Shown here one piece after another: positions 18,297-28,425 of a DNA stretch of 64,000 nt (position 1 is its first letter; the number at the start of each line of letters is the position of its first letter). The notes below the pieces were generated by a model. It was not told the DNA's origin, ran no database searches, and saw nothing but the letters and a program-made list of their open reading frames with translations. Origin of the DNA: JADJSS01 sp964490845 (GTDB lineage: Bacteria > Bacteroidota > Bacteroidia > Chitinophagales > JADIYW01); the NCBI GenBank assembly GCA_964490845.1, contig CAZBED010000004.1, positions 124,001-188,000 of the forward strand, given 5' to 3'. Both the position numbers and the translations under genes were made by a program.

Positions 18297-18722
18297 TCAA
18301 ACAGCAAAAGTATTTATAAAGTTTTCCGGTAACGCACGTATTTTTCTGGCAATATAATCATAATAGACACAGCCGCTTCTGACTATAGCCATTGTTTTAC
18401 CATTCTTTTTCTTAAAGTTGAAAACAACATCAAAACTGCACTCTGACAAGTTGGTTACCCCCACATCACAAGTTATTTCATCTCCTAAGAAGCCTTCAGA
18501 GGCATACTGAATGGAATGATTGGCTACAATTGTTCCTTCCATTTTTTCAAAATTATTTTCCGTCAATTTCAAATGTTTGAAAAACGGAGAACGTATAGCA
18601 TTGGTAAACACCAGAATTCGTTCATTGCCCATGTGATTAGCCTCGTTAATATCCTCTGGACCAATAGTAAAATAACTGGTAAACAATATCTTTTCCGGCA
18701 AATCAATTTTGACGCGTTCCAT
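18297..18722 (-). CDS. Acyl-CoA thioesterase, hotdog fold
   Basis: A protein of about 141 residues, starting MERVKIDLPEKI. It resembles the 4-hydroxybenzoyl-CoA thioesterase/YbgC branch, with EDINEANHMGNERIL (acidic and His residues of the active-site helix) followed by the typical long strands. An in-frame TTG at 18770 would extend it by 16 codons and overlap the preceding stop codon. I prefer the ATG at 18722, where the homologous region begins. The substrate is unknown. It lies 40 bases downstream of the T9SS hydrolase gene and may share its message. Confidence 0.75.
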   Translation of the reverse strand: MERVKIDLPEKILFTSYFTIGPEDINEANHMGNERILVFTNAIRSPFFKHLKLTENNFEKMEGTIVANHSIQYASEGFLGDEITCDVGVTNLSECSFDVVFNFKKKNGKTMAIVRSGCVYYDYIARKIRALPENFINTFAV

Positions 18723-18762
18723 ACACAATGATACTAAAAAATTCCTGCAGCTACCTTTCGGT

Positions 18763-19959
18763 TTATTCAATAACCATCCGGGCGGTATAATTCCCTTTCT
18801 CCGTATTAAACTGCAACTGATATATGCCCTTTGCTACCAACGGATAGTGTAAGACAATAGAACGCTGGTTATTGAAATTTTGTGCATCAACTATTTTCCC
18901 GGTCACATCGATAAGTTGTAAATGACCTTTGGAATAATTTTCACCTATTTCCAACGTAAAAGAACCATTGGATGGATTCGGAAATAAATTTGCTTTCAGA
19001 ATAGACAGGTTTCGTACAGATGTTGTAACATCCAATGCACCACAGGTGATTATCTTAGATTGCAGGGTATCAATGGCAGACAGGTTAGATGCTACATTGC
19101 TATAGTAGGTTGTAATGGCAGCACATTCCCTTTTCGTCCAGAAATCCAACCACGGCTTTAGAAGCAAGATGACTTTATTCTTCTGGTCAGCAGAAGGAAT
19201 ATAGGTAGTGCCGGCACAAGCCACCGTTTCACCTAACTCGCAAGGCGTTTTATTTGGGTCTCCGAACTGACAATGCGATGCGCCGATTATATTGGCGAAA
19301 AATTTGTATTCAGAGTTTAAGTTGTTATACATAAACCGGCTGTTACCAATCGGCGGAGCGACACAATCTTTGGTTCCGGTAAAAACCAGTGCCGGCCGGG
19401 TACAATTCTTTGCGGATTGAATGGCGGATTCCGTTATAAATGTTTCCGCTGCTGAAAAATTAAAAAATGTTGTGATATCCCTTACATTTTGCATACCCAA
19501 AAACGATGCTCCGCCACCCATAGAATGGCCACCTACTGCCGTGTAGCCATTGGTCTTGCCATATAAAAAAGAAGTAGCTGAATCTCCATAATTTCTGAAA
19601 GCACGTGCAACAAATACCTCATCCTTCCCAAAATCGCTGTGATTGGGAGGCACACCTTCTTCCGTTCCAGGAAATGCGACAATATATCCATAAGGTACCA
19701 ACGCTTCTACCAGCCACTGATAAGCCAAAGATGACATTACAAACCCGTGGCCGAATGAAACCACCGGAAATTTATTTCCATCATCAACAATTGGCGCATC
19801 CAAACCGGTGGAAGTGGCAGGATAATAGACAAATGTCAGAATACTGCGATTGCTCCTCGATTTATCTATTAAAATAAACTTCTTATTTCCAATAGAGTAC
19901 TGAGCAAAAATACTGACAGCAATCATTAATGATGATAAAAGTAAAATTGATTTACGCAT
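18763..19959 (-). CDS. T9SS-secreted alpha/beta-hydrolase
   Basis: A 398-residue exported hydrolase. It has a signal peptide (MRKSILLLSSLMIAVSIFAQ), the nucleophile elbow VGGHSMGGGASF, and an acid/His pair probably in FTGTKDCVAPP and GASHCQFGD. The overall layout resembles the chlorophyllase/PET-hydrolase-like (dienelactone hydrolase) branch that cleaves esters. Residues about 320-398 are a T9SS type A domain (LFPNPSNGSFTLEI, KGIYQLQF). It should therefore be released or anchored on the cell surface. Several cysteines may form disulfides. Substrate not predictable. Confidence 0.87.
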   Translation of the reverse strand: MRKSILLLSSLMIAVSIFAQYSIGNKKFILIDKSRSNRSILTFVYYPATSTGLDAPIVDDGNKFPVVSFGHGFVMSSLAYQWLVEALVPYGYIVAFPGTEEGVPPNHSDFGKDEVFVARAFRNYGDSATSFLYGKTNGYTAVGGHSMGGGASFLGMQNVRDITTFFNFSAAETFITESAIQSAKNCTRPALVFTGTKDCVAPPIGNSRFMYNNLNSEYKFFANIIGASHCQFGDPNKTPCELGETVACAGTTYIPSADQKNKVILLLKPWLDFWTKRECAAITTYYSNVASNLSAIDTLQSKIITCGALDVTTSVRNLSILKANLFPNPSNGSFTLEIGENYSKGHLQLIDVTGKIVDAQNFNNQRSIVLHYPLVAKGIYQLQFNTEKGNYTARMVIE

Positions 19960-20043
19960 AAAAAATTAATTTTTTTCCAAACAAACGTTTGGTAAAAATA
20001 AAAACAATTTGTCATACTGTAAATAATTATTTTACAGAAATGT

Positions 20044-21054
20044 TCAATTCATCAGCATTCTTGCCTGAATCGGAATATCAATGGAACAAAAGTCTTGTTG
20101 CAGGTATTTGTAGTAAGCTGTTATAGCAATCATACCTGCATTATCTGTACAATATTGAAAATCAGGTATGTATGTATTCCAACTATAATTCTCACCTAAC
20201 CGAGTTAATTGTTTTCTCAATTCAGAATTGGCGCTGACTCCACCCGCAATGGCTATGTCCCGTATACCTGTCAGCTGCGCTGCTTTTTTGAGTTTATTCA
20301 TTAAAATCAGTACGATAGAATGTTGTACAGATGCGCAAATATCATTCAAATGATCCTGAATAAAAGACGGATTGGCTTTAACTTCCTTTTGCAAAAAATA
20401 CAAAATATTCGTTTTAAGCCCGCTGAAGGAAAAATTTAATCCTTCGATCTGAGGTTCAGAAAACTTATAAGCGGCTGAATTTCCCGATTGGGCAAGTTTA
20501 TCAATCAGTGGGCCGCCCGGATAAGGAAGATTTAGTAGTTTGGCTGTTTTATCAAATGCCTCACCGGCCGCATCATCAATGGTTTCACCCAACACTTCCA
20601 TATCAAGAAAATCATTTATCAAAACAATCTGTGTGTGACCGCCGGAAACGGTAAGACATAAAAATGGAAAGGATGGTTTTGGTTCATCAATAAAATGTGC
20701 CAAAACATGCGCCTGCATATGATGTACATCGATCAGAGGTACCTTCAAAGATTGTGCGAATGATTTGGCAAAAATACCTCCGACCAGTAAGGAACCCATT
20801 AAACCTGGGCCTCTTGTAAATGCCACTGCAGAAATATCATTTTTGTGTATACCGGCCTTTTTTATTGCTTCTGCCACAACAGGTATAATGTTCTTTGTGT
20901 GTTCACGGCTCGCCAGTTCGGGTACTACCCCACCATATTGTTCGTGTATTTTCTGGGTAGCGGTAAGGTTAGAAACGACAGTGCCATTTATACATACGGC
21001 AGCAGAGGTGTCATCACAGGAAGACTCAATCGCTAATATGACTATATCGGGCAT
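20044..21054 (-). CDS. tsaD: TsaD, tRNA threonylcarbamoyladenosine synthase subunit
   Basis: A 336-residue ASKHA-fold protein that transfers threonylcarbamoyl to A37 of ANN-decoding tRNAs, working with TsaB, TsaC and TsaE. It starts ILAIESSCDDTSAAV, has the metal-binding HMQAHVLAH, and nucleotide-binding segments CLTVSGGHTQIVL, PGGPLID and IAGGVSANSELR. Length is normal and it is essential in most bacteria. It is divergent from tamB with a 45-base spacer. Confidence 0.97.
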   Translation of the reverse strand: MPDIVILAIESSCDDTSAAVCINGTVVSNLTATQKIHEQYGGVVPELASREHTKNIIPVVAEAIKKAGIHKNDISAVAFTRGPGLMGSLLVGGIFAKSFAQSLKVPLIDVHHMQAHVLAHFIDEPKPSFPFLCLTVSGGHTQIVLINDFLDMEVLGETIDDAAGEAFDKTAKLLNLPYPGGPLIDKLAQSGNSAAYKFSEPQIEGLNFSFSGLKTNILYFLQKEVKANPSFIQDHLNDICASVQHSIVLILMNKLKKAAQLTGIRDIAIAGGVSANSELRKQLTRLGENYSWNTYIPDFQYCTDNAGMIAITAYYKYLQQDFCSIDIPIQARMLMN

Positions 21055-21074
21055 AATTATTGCTTAAATTCTCG

Positions 21075-21082
21075 TAATTTTG
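21075..21082 (+). promoter_or_regulatory. -7 promoter box of tamB
   Basis: TAATTTTG matches TAnnTTTG exactly and lies 17 bases before the TTG start of tamB, in the short gap between the divergent tsaD and tamB genes. Confidence 0.45.
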
Positions 21083-21099
21083 TCACTTTTAGATAGCTG

Positions 21100-24000
21100 T
21101 TGAAGAAATTCCTTAAATATACCTTCCGAACACTGTTAGTCATCGTACTGATATTGCTGCTTTTATTCGTTTCCACCTTTTATTTAATCCAACAGCCTAA
21201 AGTACAAACCTATCTGGTTCACAAAGTAAGTGAATATTTATCAAAAGAATTAGGCAGTAAGGTAAAAGTAGATTCCGTCAGTATCCGTTTTATCAGAACC
21301 CTGGATATACACGGGGTATATTTATCCACCCTGAAAGATAAAAACGACACCCTTTTGTATGTAAACAGATTGGGTGCGGATATGATGCTGGGAAAGAACC
21401 TGATAGAACAAATCACCCACTTGCGTGACAAAAAGATCTATATTGACAATATCAGTTTAGATGGAGTAAGGCTTAACGGGTATCGGGGCTTTAATGACAG
21501 CCTTTACAACTATCAGTTTATTTTGTCAAAATTAGCTTCCAAAAATAAAAAGCCGTCCGACACTGCAAAAAGCGCTTCACCATTAGAATTAAAACTGAAT
21601 AAACTGACGCTCACAAACGGAAACATTATACTGGACGACCATTTTAAGGATAAACGATTCGATATACAATTTACCAAGGTATTTATTGATTTACGAGAAC
21701 TGAACTTTAATCATTTAAAGATAGATGCGAACAAAATTGAATTGACTGACCCTTATTTTAAACTGACACAATACAATGAAAAGCAAAAGAAACCAAGCGG
21801 CAAACCCGGCAAAGGTTTTGATGTACAGGGATTAGGAAAAAAACTCAATATATCAGTTGATAAATTGACGATTGCGAATGGCACTCATTCCATGGACTTT
21901 CGACATAAAGACCAAAAGGCCGGGACTTTCCTGATCAGCAGGATGAATATTCACAATATTCAACTGGATTTCAGGAACTATCGCTGGGATTCTACGGGTA
22001 TGCATGTTGATATGAAACGCCTCCAAACATTGGCAGACAGTAATGCGAATGTAAAAAAACTGGAAGGCATCGCCTTACTGGATAATGGCGGTATCTATCT
22101 GGACAATGCGGATATAGCATTCAATGATTCCAAAATCAAAGGAAATTTATCTATCCAGTTTTTAGATGAATGGCGTTCATTCGGTGATTTCCAAAACAAA
22201 GTCATTCTGAAAGCGGACTTAAAAGAAGTGTATGTAAAAGCTAAAGATATAGGTGTTTTCGCTCCCAAGCTACTGAAATATCTGCCACCATCTGTAGATA
22301 TGCACGGTTATATCAAAGGAAAATTAGCAAACCTGCGCGTAGATGAGTTATTTTTAAAGACAGGCAAAAAGACGGTGGTTAATATCACGGGAAATATAAA
22401 AGGATTACCCAACATCAATCAAACCTTATTCGACATCAAAGCCAACAACATCACAACATCCACCGACGATTTAAAAACCCTTCTTCCTGCTGTAAAAATA
22501 CCAGAACAGCTGAAAAATGCCGGTATCATAAATTTCAAAGGTTCGTATTTTGGATTTATCAACGATTTTGTCGCCCGCGGCAATCTGACAACCACCAATT
22601 TAGGCAGTATAACTACAGATGTCAGAATGAGTTTTCCGAAAGGAAAAGCTCCTAATTATTCGGGTACTATTCTGGCAACCAAAATCAATGTTGCCGAACT
22701 GACCGGCAATAATAAATTATTTGGCACTGCTGATGTAGATCTGAATGCCAATGGAAACGGATTTAATGCCAAAGACCTCAATACCAAATTAACAGGCACC
22801 ATCCGTAATTTTTATTTTAACGGATTTGTTTTCGACAAGATAAAAGTAGATGGATTGCTGGATGGCAAGAAATTCAAAGGAAAAGCATTTTATGATGATA
22901 ACTGCTTACTCATAGATTTCAACGGCAGTGCTGACTTTAATGAGAAACTACCGAAATTCGACTTTGTCACCAGTATTAAAAATGCTGACCTGAAGAAGCT
23001 TAATTTTACCAAAGACACCCTGATGATTTCTCTAAACGGAGAAGTGCATGCAATAGGCAACAGTATCGAAAATCTGAAGGGAACTGGAAAATTCAGCAAC
23101 CTGATTCTTCAGAATGCAAAAGATATCCTTGTATTATCTGATGTAGATATTGACCTGCAAAATGACGGTACAACAAAAAATTACACCATCACCTCAGACC
23201 AGTTTAATGCCAATTTCTCCGGCGCATTTGACCCTGTATCACTTGTTCCTTCCATGAAAGTTTTCCTCAGCAATTATTCCAAACTGATAAAACCGACGGA
23301 AAGGGATTACAAACTCAGCAAGCCGCAGCAGGTGGAAGCCAGACTTAATTTAAAATCCGACTTTGGTTTGTTTAAGGTATTTGTTCCTGACCTTAAATAC
23401 ATCAGTGAGCTGGATTTGAATGCCAGCGTAAATACGGAAGAGAACCTCTTTGAAATCAATGCCAGAATGGATTCCGCCAATTTTAAGAGCATCGCGTTTA
23501 ACCATATTGGCTTATCGGGAGACATACAGGACAGGGACTTATTGCTCAACAGCGAAATCAAAAAAATACAATCCGGAAAAACGGTAATTGACGATATTCA
23601 TATCGGGCTAAACAGCTCTCTGGAACAATTACTAACCCATCTCAATATTTCGAGTGACACCGCTGATAATGCGGTACGATTACTGTCAACTTTAGACTTC
23701 AATAAAGATACCATTACCGCAAAAATCCTGAACTCAAAACTTATGCTGAATAAGAAGATATGGACCGTACAAAAAGAAAACGAGCTGGTAATTATTGACA
23801 GTATTTTCATAGCCAAAAATTTCTCGCTGATTCAGGATAAACAGAAAATCAACATTCAGAACGGACGGAATACATTATCTGATGCAAAAATCAATATCGA
23901 AAACTTAGACCTGACAGATATCGGGCAACTAATCGATTCAACAGGTGCGATTCGCAACGGAAAACTTTCAGGTACGGTTAATCTGAAAAACATCCTGACC

Positions 24001-25977
24001 AAATTACAGGCAAACGCCGATATCACCATCAACGACCTGCAGGTTTTGGATTACAAAGTAAAATATATTGGCCTCGATGGTGTCTATGGCAGAAACGGTA
24101 AAAAAATACTGGAAGCTGGCGGTACCATCGAAGACGACAATTACCAGCTGTCTTTTGACGGAACTTACGACATGCAGGTGCAGGGAAAAGAAAATTTAGA
24201 TGTGAATGCGGACATCGAAAAAGTCAACCTCAACTTTCTGGAAGCACTGCTAAAAAAAGAACTGCTGGTACCAAGAGCATATGTGAAGGGTAATGTGAAA
24301 GTAACGGGAAATATAAAAAAACCGATATTGCTGGGTGAAGCACAGATTATAGATACCGCTGAATTAAAAATGCGTTATCTCGGTACCACATTTAAACTAG
24401 TGAATGAGGAAGTAAAGCTTACGCAAAAAGGGTTTGATTTCGGAGAAATGACCGTGTATGACAACTATGGAAATACCGCTTTGGTTTCCGGTAAATTACA
24501 GCACACCGGATTTAAAAATTTTAAAGCGGAGAATGTCAATTTCAGCGCTCCTGCCGGCTTTAATTTCATGAATATCACTTATGACGACAATCAGGATTTT
24601 TATGGCAAGGTATTTGCCAGGGGCGAAGTGAATATTTCAGGTTTTTTCAATGATTTATTTATTGATGTAACCCGAATGGAAACAATGAAAAATACAGAAT
24701 TCAATTTACCGGTTTCAGATAAGGCGGCTGACAAAGGATACAGTTTTGTGAAATTTGTCGATCCGAAAGACACTATAAAAAAAATAGACTATAAATCAAA
24801 AATCAGCGGATTAAATTTGAACATGAATATTACGGCAACACCGGATGCTGTTGCAAATATCATTCTCGATCCGTCCTCCAATGACAAAATAATAGGTCGC
24901 GGCGAAGGCAACCTGAACCTCACCATGAACAAAAAAGGAGAACTGAATATAGAAGGAACGTACAACCTGACGGAAGGAAAGTATGATTTTAATTTTCAGG
25001 GCATTTTGAATAAAACATTTAATGTAAGAAAGGGCAGTACTATTAATTTCAACGGCGACCCGCTGAAGGCGGAATTAAACATCGTGGGGCTTTACAATGT
25101 AAAAGCCGCCTCCGTACGAAATATTGTGGACAGTAATTCAACCATCAAAAACAGAACCTTCCCTATTGATTTGAATCTTTTGATTACAGGCACTCTGGAG
25201 AAAACCAAAATCGGCTTCAGAATCGCACCCACTGAAGGCTCCGCCTCAGCTCAGTCCGATGAACTGATGCGAGTGCTGGATGAAATTTCCAAGAATGATG
25301 CGGAAGTAGACAAACAAGCCGGAACACTGTTGTTGTTCAGTTCATTCTGGCCGCTTGGTACGGCATCTGATCAAAAATTTCAGGCGTATTCTAATACCGT
25401 AACACAACTTCTGACGAGCCAGATTTCCAAGCTGTTATCGCAGGGCTTATCGCAGGTTATAAAAGGCGCATCCATTGACTTACTGCTAAGTGACCTCGAA
25501 TCCAAAGAATCCAGGAACTTCGGCTTCAGCTACAAGCAGGAATTACTGGGCAGCCGTTTGATCTTAACGATAGGTGGCAATGTCAACTTTGGTAATGCCA
25601 ATAATACGGTTGCAAATACAACAACCGGACAAACCACGAATAACACAGGAATAGCAGGTGACTTTCTTTTAGAATATCTGGTTACACCGGATGGAAGAAT
25701 CCGATTGAAAACCTATGCCAGAACTACTAATTATACCACGGATATCATCAACCAGGACAGGGTACGAACCGGCGGTGCGATTTCATTCCAGAAAGATTTT
25801 GACAGCTTAAAAGAGCTATTCCGTCCGAAAAATAAAAAAGACAAAAAACCAAAAGAAACACCAGTTGACACTTCGTCCATTAAGCCAATCAACCTGTTAG
25901 AAGATAAAATAAAATCTAAAGAAAGATTTGATGAACTGTTCCAAAAGAATCTTTCATTTACATCAAAAGGGCAATAA
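21100..25977 (+). CDS. tamB: TamB-like translocation and assembly module protein
   Basis: A 1625-residue envelope protein. It has one N-terminal membrane anchor (about 9-30, rich in LLVIVLILLLLFVSTFYLIQ), a long repetitive beta-rich body of AsmA/TamB type, and the conserved C-terminal DUF490 region (about 1180-1560; FNFQGILNKTFNVRKGSTINFNG and the segment around LLLFSSFWPLG). Such proteins bridge inner and outer membrane and move phospholipid or help outer-membrane protein assembly. In Bacteroidota tamB usually stands apart from a tamA/BamA partner, as here. The start codon is TTG at 21100; the next residues KKFLKYTFRTLL fit a signal anchor. Confidence 0.9.
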   Translation: MKKFLKYTFRTLLVIVLILLLLFVSTFYLIQQPKVQTYLVHKVSEYLSKELGSKVKVDSVSIRFIRTLDIHGVYLSTLKDKNDTLLYVNRLGADMMLGKNLIEQITHLRDKKIYIDNISLDGVRLNGYRGFNDSLYNYQFILSKLASKNKKPSDTAKSASPLELKLNKLTLTNGNIILDDHFKDKRFDIQFTKVFIDLRELNFNHLKIDANKIELTDPYFKLTQYNEKQKKPSGKPGKGFDVQGLGKKLNISVDKLTIANGTHSMDFRHKDQKAGTFLISRMNIHNIQLDFRNYRWDSTGMHVDMKRLQTLADSNANVKKLEGIALLDNGGIYLDNADIAFNDSKIKGNLSIQFLDEWRSFGDFQNKVILKADLKEVYVKAKDIGVFAPKLLKYLPPSVDMHGYIKGKLANLRVDELFLKTGKKTVVNITGNIKGLPNINQTLFDIKANNITTSTDDLKTLLPAVKIPEQLKNAGIINFKGSYFGFINDFVARGNLTTTNLGSITTDVRMSFPKGKAPNYSGTILATKINVAELTGNNKLFGTADVDLNANGNGFNAKDLNTKLTGTIRNFYFNGFVFDKIKVDGLLDGKKFKGKAFYDDNCLLIDFNGSADFNEKLPKFDFVTSIKNADLKKLNFTKDTLMISLNGEVHAIGNSIENLKGTGKFSNLILQNAKDILVLSDVDIDLQNDGTTKNYTITSDQFNANFSGAFDPVSLVPSMKVFLSNYSKLIKPTERDYKLSKPQQVEARLNLKSDFGLFKVFVPDLKYISELDLNASVNTEENLFEINARMDSANFKSIAFNHIGLSGDIQDRDLLLNSEIKKIQSGKTVIDDIHIGLNSSLEQLLTHLNISSDTADNAVRLLSTLDFNKDTITAKILNSKLMLNKKIWTVQKENELVIIDSIFIAKNFSLIQDKQKINIQNGRNTLSDAKINIENLDLTDIGQLIDSTGAIRNGKLSGTVNLKNILTKLQANADITINDLQVLDYKVKYIGLDGVYGRNGKKILEAGGTIEDDNYQLSFDGTYDMQVQGKENLDVNADIEKVNLNFLEALLKKELLVPRAYVKGNVKVTGNIKKPILLGEAQIIDTAELKMRYLGTTFKLVNEEVKLTQKGFDFGEMTVYDNYGNTALVSGKLQHTGFKNFKAENVNFSAPAGFNFMNITYDDNQDFYGKVFARGEVNISGFFNDLFIDVTRMETMKNTEFNLPVSDKAADKGYSFVKFVDPKDTIKKIDYKSKISGLNLNMNITATPDAVANIILDPSSNDKIIGRGEGNLNLTMNKKGELNIEGTYNLTEGKYDFNFQGILNKTFNVRKGSTINFNGDPLKAELNIVGLYNVKAASVRNIVDSNSTIKNRTFPIDLNLLITGTLEKTKIGFRIAPTEGSASAQSDELMRVLDEISKNDAEVDKQAGTLLLFSSFWPLGTASDQKFQAYSNTVTQLLTSQISKLLSQGLSQVIKGASIDLLLSDLESKESRNFGFSYKQELLGSRLILTIGGNVNFGNANNTVANTTTGQTTNNTGIAGDFLLEYLVTPDGRIRLKTYARTTNYTTDIINQDRVRTGGAISFQKDFDSLKELFRPKNKKDKKPKETPVDTSSIKPINLLEDKIKSKERFDELFQKNLSFTSKGQ

Positions 25978-25998
25978 ATCAAGCAGACTGTAAATGTG

Positions 25999-26652
25999 TT
26001 ATCGCAACAGATAGTGTTCTCCGCGTTCATCCTTGTCATACAGGATTAATCCAAGCTTAGCCAGTTTAACAAGCATCACATTTGCCCGTTGAATGGAAAT
26101 ATTGAGTTGCTGTGCCAGTATTTTTGCGGTAATAGTTTGTTTTATCTTCAAATATTCCAGTACAAATCGTTCTTTAGTGTCCAGTACTGTTGAATCCTCC
26201 TCTCCGTCTTCCAGTTCCAGCATCCGTTGTGTTTTTTTGGATGCTATTAGCGTTTTGTCAATACTTCTCATATACAATTGCCATTCACCATGATCGTCCT
26301 GTGCAAAATGTGGTTTTCTCAAACTATTATTCACAGTTGCGACTACGATCGAGCGTAAATCATCTGTTTCATATACTGTAAAATCCACATCTACCGGCGG
26401 TTCGCAAAAATGCTCTGCCGCTTCATGAATCATGTACATTTCTTCTTCAATATCACAACCAATCAACGTACCGTTATCCTTAACCCCTATCAGTAATTTG
26501 CCACCTCTGTTGTTGGCAAAGGCGGCCAGAGTGCGTGCTATCTTGCGCTGACTCGTAATGGCCTGTTTGAAATCCAGCTGCACACCCTCCCCTTTGGAGA
26601 TCATCCGTTCCAGCTCATCAATATCATATTTTATTTCTGGAGAAAATTGCAT
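25999..26652 (-). CDS. AlbA_2 (Schlafen-like) domain protein with C-terminal winged helix
   Basis: A 217-residue protein. Residues about 15-130 match the AlbA_2/divergent AAA_4 type (EGVQLDFKQAI, then RTLAAFANNRGGKLLIGVKDNG). The C-terminal part (about 150-217) looks like a winged helix-turn-helix (TITAKILAQQLNISIQRANVMLVKL). Such proteins are usually called transcriptional regulators, with little direct evidence. It is convergent with tamB and divergent from the acyltransferase gene 105 bases away, which it might control. Confidence 0.82.
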   Translation of the reverse strand: MQFSPEIKYDIDELERMISKGEGVQLDFKQAITSQRKIARTLAAFANNRGGKLLIGVKDNGTLIGCDIEEEMYMIHEAAEHFCEPPVDVDFTVYETDDLRSIVVATVNNSLRKPHFAQDDHGEWQLYMRSIDKTLIASKKTQRMLELEDGEEDSTVLDTKERFVLEYLKIKQTITAKILAQQLNISIQRANVMLVKLAKLGLILYDKDERGEHYLLR

Positions 26653-26757
26653 GATCTGTATTACCGTTGCAATGTATAAAAGTTCATTTAAACAAAAAAC
26701 ATAGAATTTTATAATTAAATACCTATTTTTACTTACTTACAAGTGGATTAATCAGCT

Positions 26758-28425
26758 ATGTTAGAATCAGTAATTCCCAAAATAAAAGACTGGCCAATCA
26801 ACCTGATAGCCAAGAAAAGGGACAAAATATTACAGGAAACTATTTCAGAAGCGGTATTAGAATTCAATAAAGCAAACCCAACGCTGAACGCGTTGCGCAA
26901 CCAGTTACAAAAAACACTTTACCTCGAACATATTCGTATTAAAAATGACCCATGGGAAGTGGACCCTGAGGATGACCGTGAATTTTGGGGAGACATAAAA
27001 AAAAGGCTGCTAAGGGCGGATCCGGCGCATAATGATGAAGATATATCAAGGGAACAGCATCAGGAAATGCTGCAGGATATCATGTCGCGGTATGCCAATG
27101 AAATTATCGGCAATTTCATCCCCAATTTATTCTGGTTTGCCCGGCAGATTCTGCGTCGCTTTTTCGCGCGTCTGTTCAATGCTCATTTCGGGGGCTTTAA
27201 AGGGCTTTTCAATCCAGAGGAAAAGCTGAAAGACAAATTGGTTGTTTCCGGGCCTGTGGAGAAACTGCGTACACTGGCCACTAAAGGTACCGTTATTTTA
27301 GTTCCTACGCATTTCAGCAATCTGGATTCCGTAATCATTGGTTTCGGAATGGATTATATCGGTATGCCGGCATTCCAATACGGCGCAGGGTTAAATCTGT
27401 TTAACTCGAAATTTTTCAGTGTGTTCATGGGTAACTTAGGCGCTTATAAATTAGACAGAAGAAAAAAGAACCCTATTTATCTGGAGACTTTAAAATCGTT
27501 TTCCAAAACAAATGTTTTGGCGGGCGCGCATACCATCTTTTTTCCCGGCGGTACCCGTTCTCGAGCCGGAAATATTGAGACAGATTTAAAACTTGGACTT
27601 CTTGGCACAGTTGTGGAAGCACAACGCATCCATTATGAAAAAAATCCGGCAAATCTGGCACCTAAAATATTTATCGTTCCGCTCACTATCAGCTATCACT
27701 TTGTTTTGGAAGCCTCTTCCCTCATTGAAGAACAATTGAAACGAACGGGAAAAGAGCAATATCTTGTTTACGACAATACACAAACTACCGGTAAAGCTAT
27801 CTGGAAGTTTTTCTGGGAGACTTTTTCCAAGTCAACAGATATTACACTCTCCATCAGCGAGCCAATGGATATTTTCGGCAATGCGGTAGACAACGACGGG
27901 AACAGTCTGGATAAAACAGGCCATAAACTGGAAATCAGAAATTATTTTGTCAATAAAGGTCAATTAAAAGCCGACGACCAGCGCGAAACGATTTATACTC
28001 AAATGCTCGGCGATAAAATTATTGAAGGATTTTTCAGAAATAATGTTGTGTACGCTTCACATGTTGTGGCATTCGTAGCTTTTGAATTATTAAAGAAAAA
28101 GCTGGATTATCCCGATTTATTCACATTATTGCGAACCTCCGATGAAGACAGGGAAATCAATTGGGATGAATTTAAAACATCCGTCAAAAGAGTCATTGAC
28201 GAACTCTATATGCTGAATAACAAAAACATGATTAAACTTGCCCCGCATATGACAACCAAAGAACTGGAAGAAATTATTGAACTGGGCATCAACAACGTTT
28301 GCATCTATCATGCCAACCTTCCAATTATGCGTAACAAGGAAGGCAATATCACCAGCGAAGATTTAAAACTATTATATTACTATCACAACAGATTATTTGG
28401 TTATGGTCTCGAAAAGCACCTCTGA
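26758..28425 (+). CDS. PlsB-like glycerol-3-phosphate acyltransferase
   Basis: A 555-residue acyltransferase. The catalytic HxxxxD motif is HFSNLD (about residue 185) and the glycerol-phosphate-binding block reads FFPGGTRSR, as in the PlsB/PlsC superfamily. The extra N- and C-terminal helical regions and length favour the PlsB side over a short PlsC. It would acylate glycerol 3-phosphate at the membrane. The next gene is gpsA, which makes that substrate, and the two reading frames overlap by 23 bases, strong evidence for a functional pair. Confidence 0.86.
   Translation: MLESVIPKIKDWPINLIAKKRDKILQETISEAVLEFNKANPTLNALRNQLQKTLYLEHIRIKNDPWEVDPEDDREFWGDIKKRLLRADPAHNDEDISREQHQEMLQDIMSRYANEIIGNFIPNLFWFARQILRRFFARLFNAHFGGFKGLFNPEEKLKDKLVVSGPVEKLRTLATKGTVILVPTHFSNLDSVIIGFGMDYIGMPAFQYGAGLNLFNSKFFSVFMGNLGAYKLDRRKKNPIYLETLKSFSKTNVLAGAHTIFFPGGTRSRAGNIETDLKLGLLGTVVEAQRIHYEKNPANLAPKIFIVPLTISYHFVLEASSLIEEQLKRTGKEQYLVYDNTQTTGKAIWKFFWETFSKSTDITLSISEPMDIFGNAVDNDGNSLDKTGHKLEIRNYFVNKGQLKADDQRETIYTQMLGDKIIEGFFRNNVVYASHVVAFVAFELLKKKLDYPDLFTLLRTSDEDREINWDEFKTSVKRVIDELYMLNNKNMIKLAPHMTTKELEEIIELGINNVCIYHANLPIMRNKEGNITSEDLKLLYYYHNRLFGYGLEKHL

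Noticed and set aside
18723..18770. TTG-initiated 16-codon extension of the thioesterase
   Set aside because: It overlaps the stop of the upstream gene and adds no family sequence; the ATG at 18722 fits the hotdog domain better.
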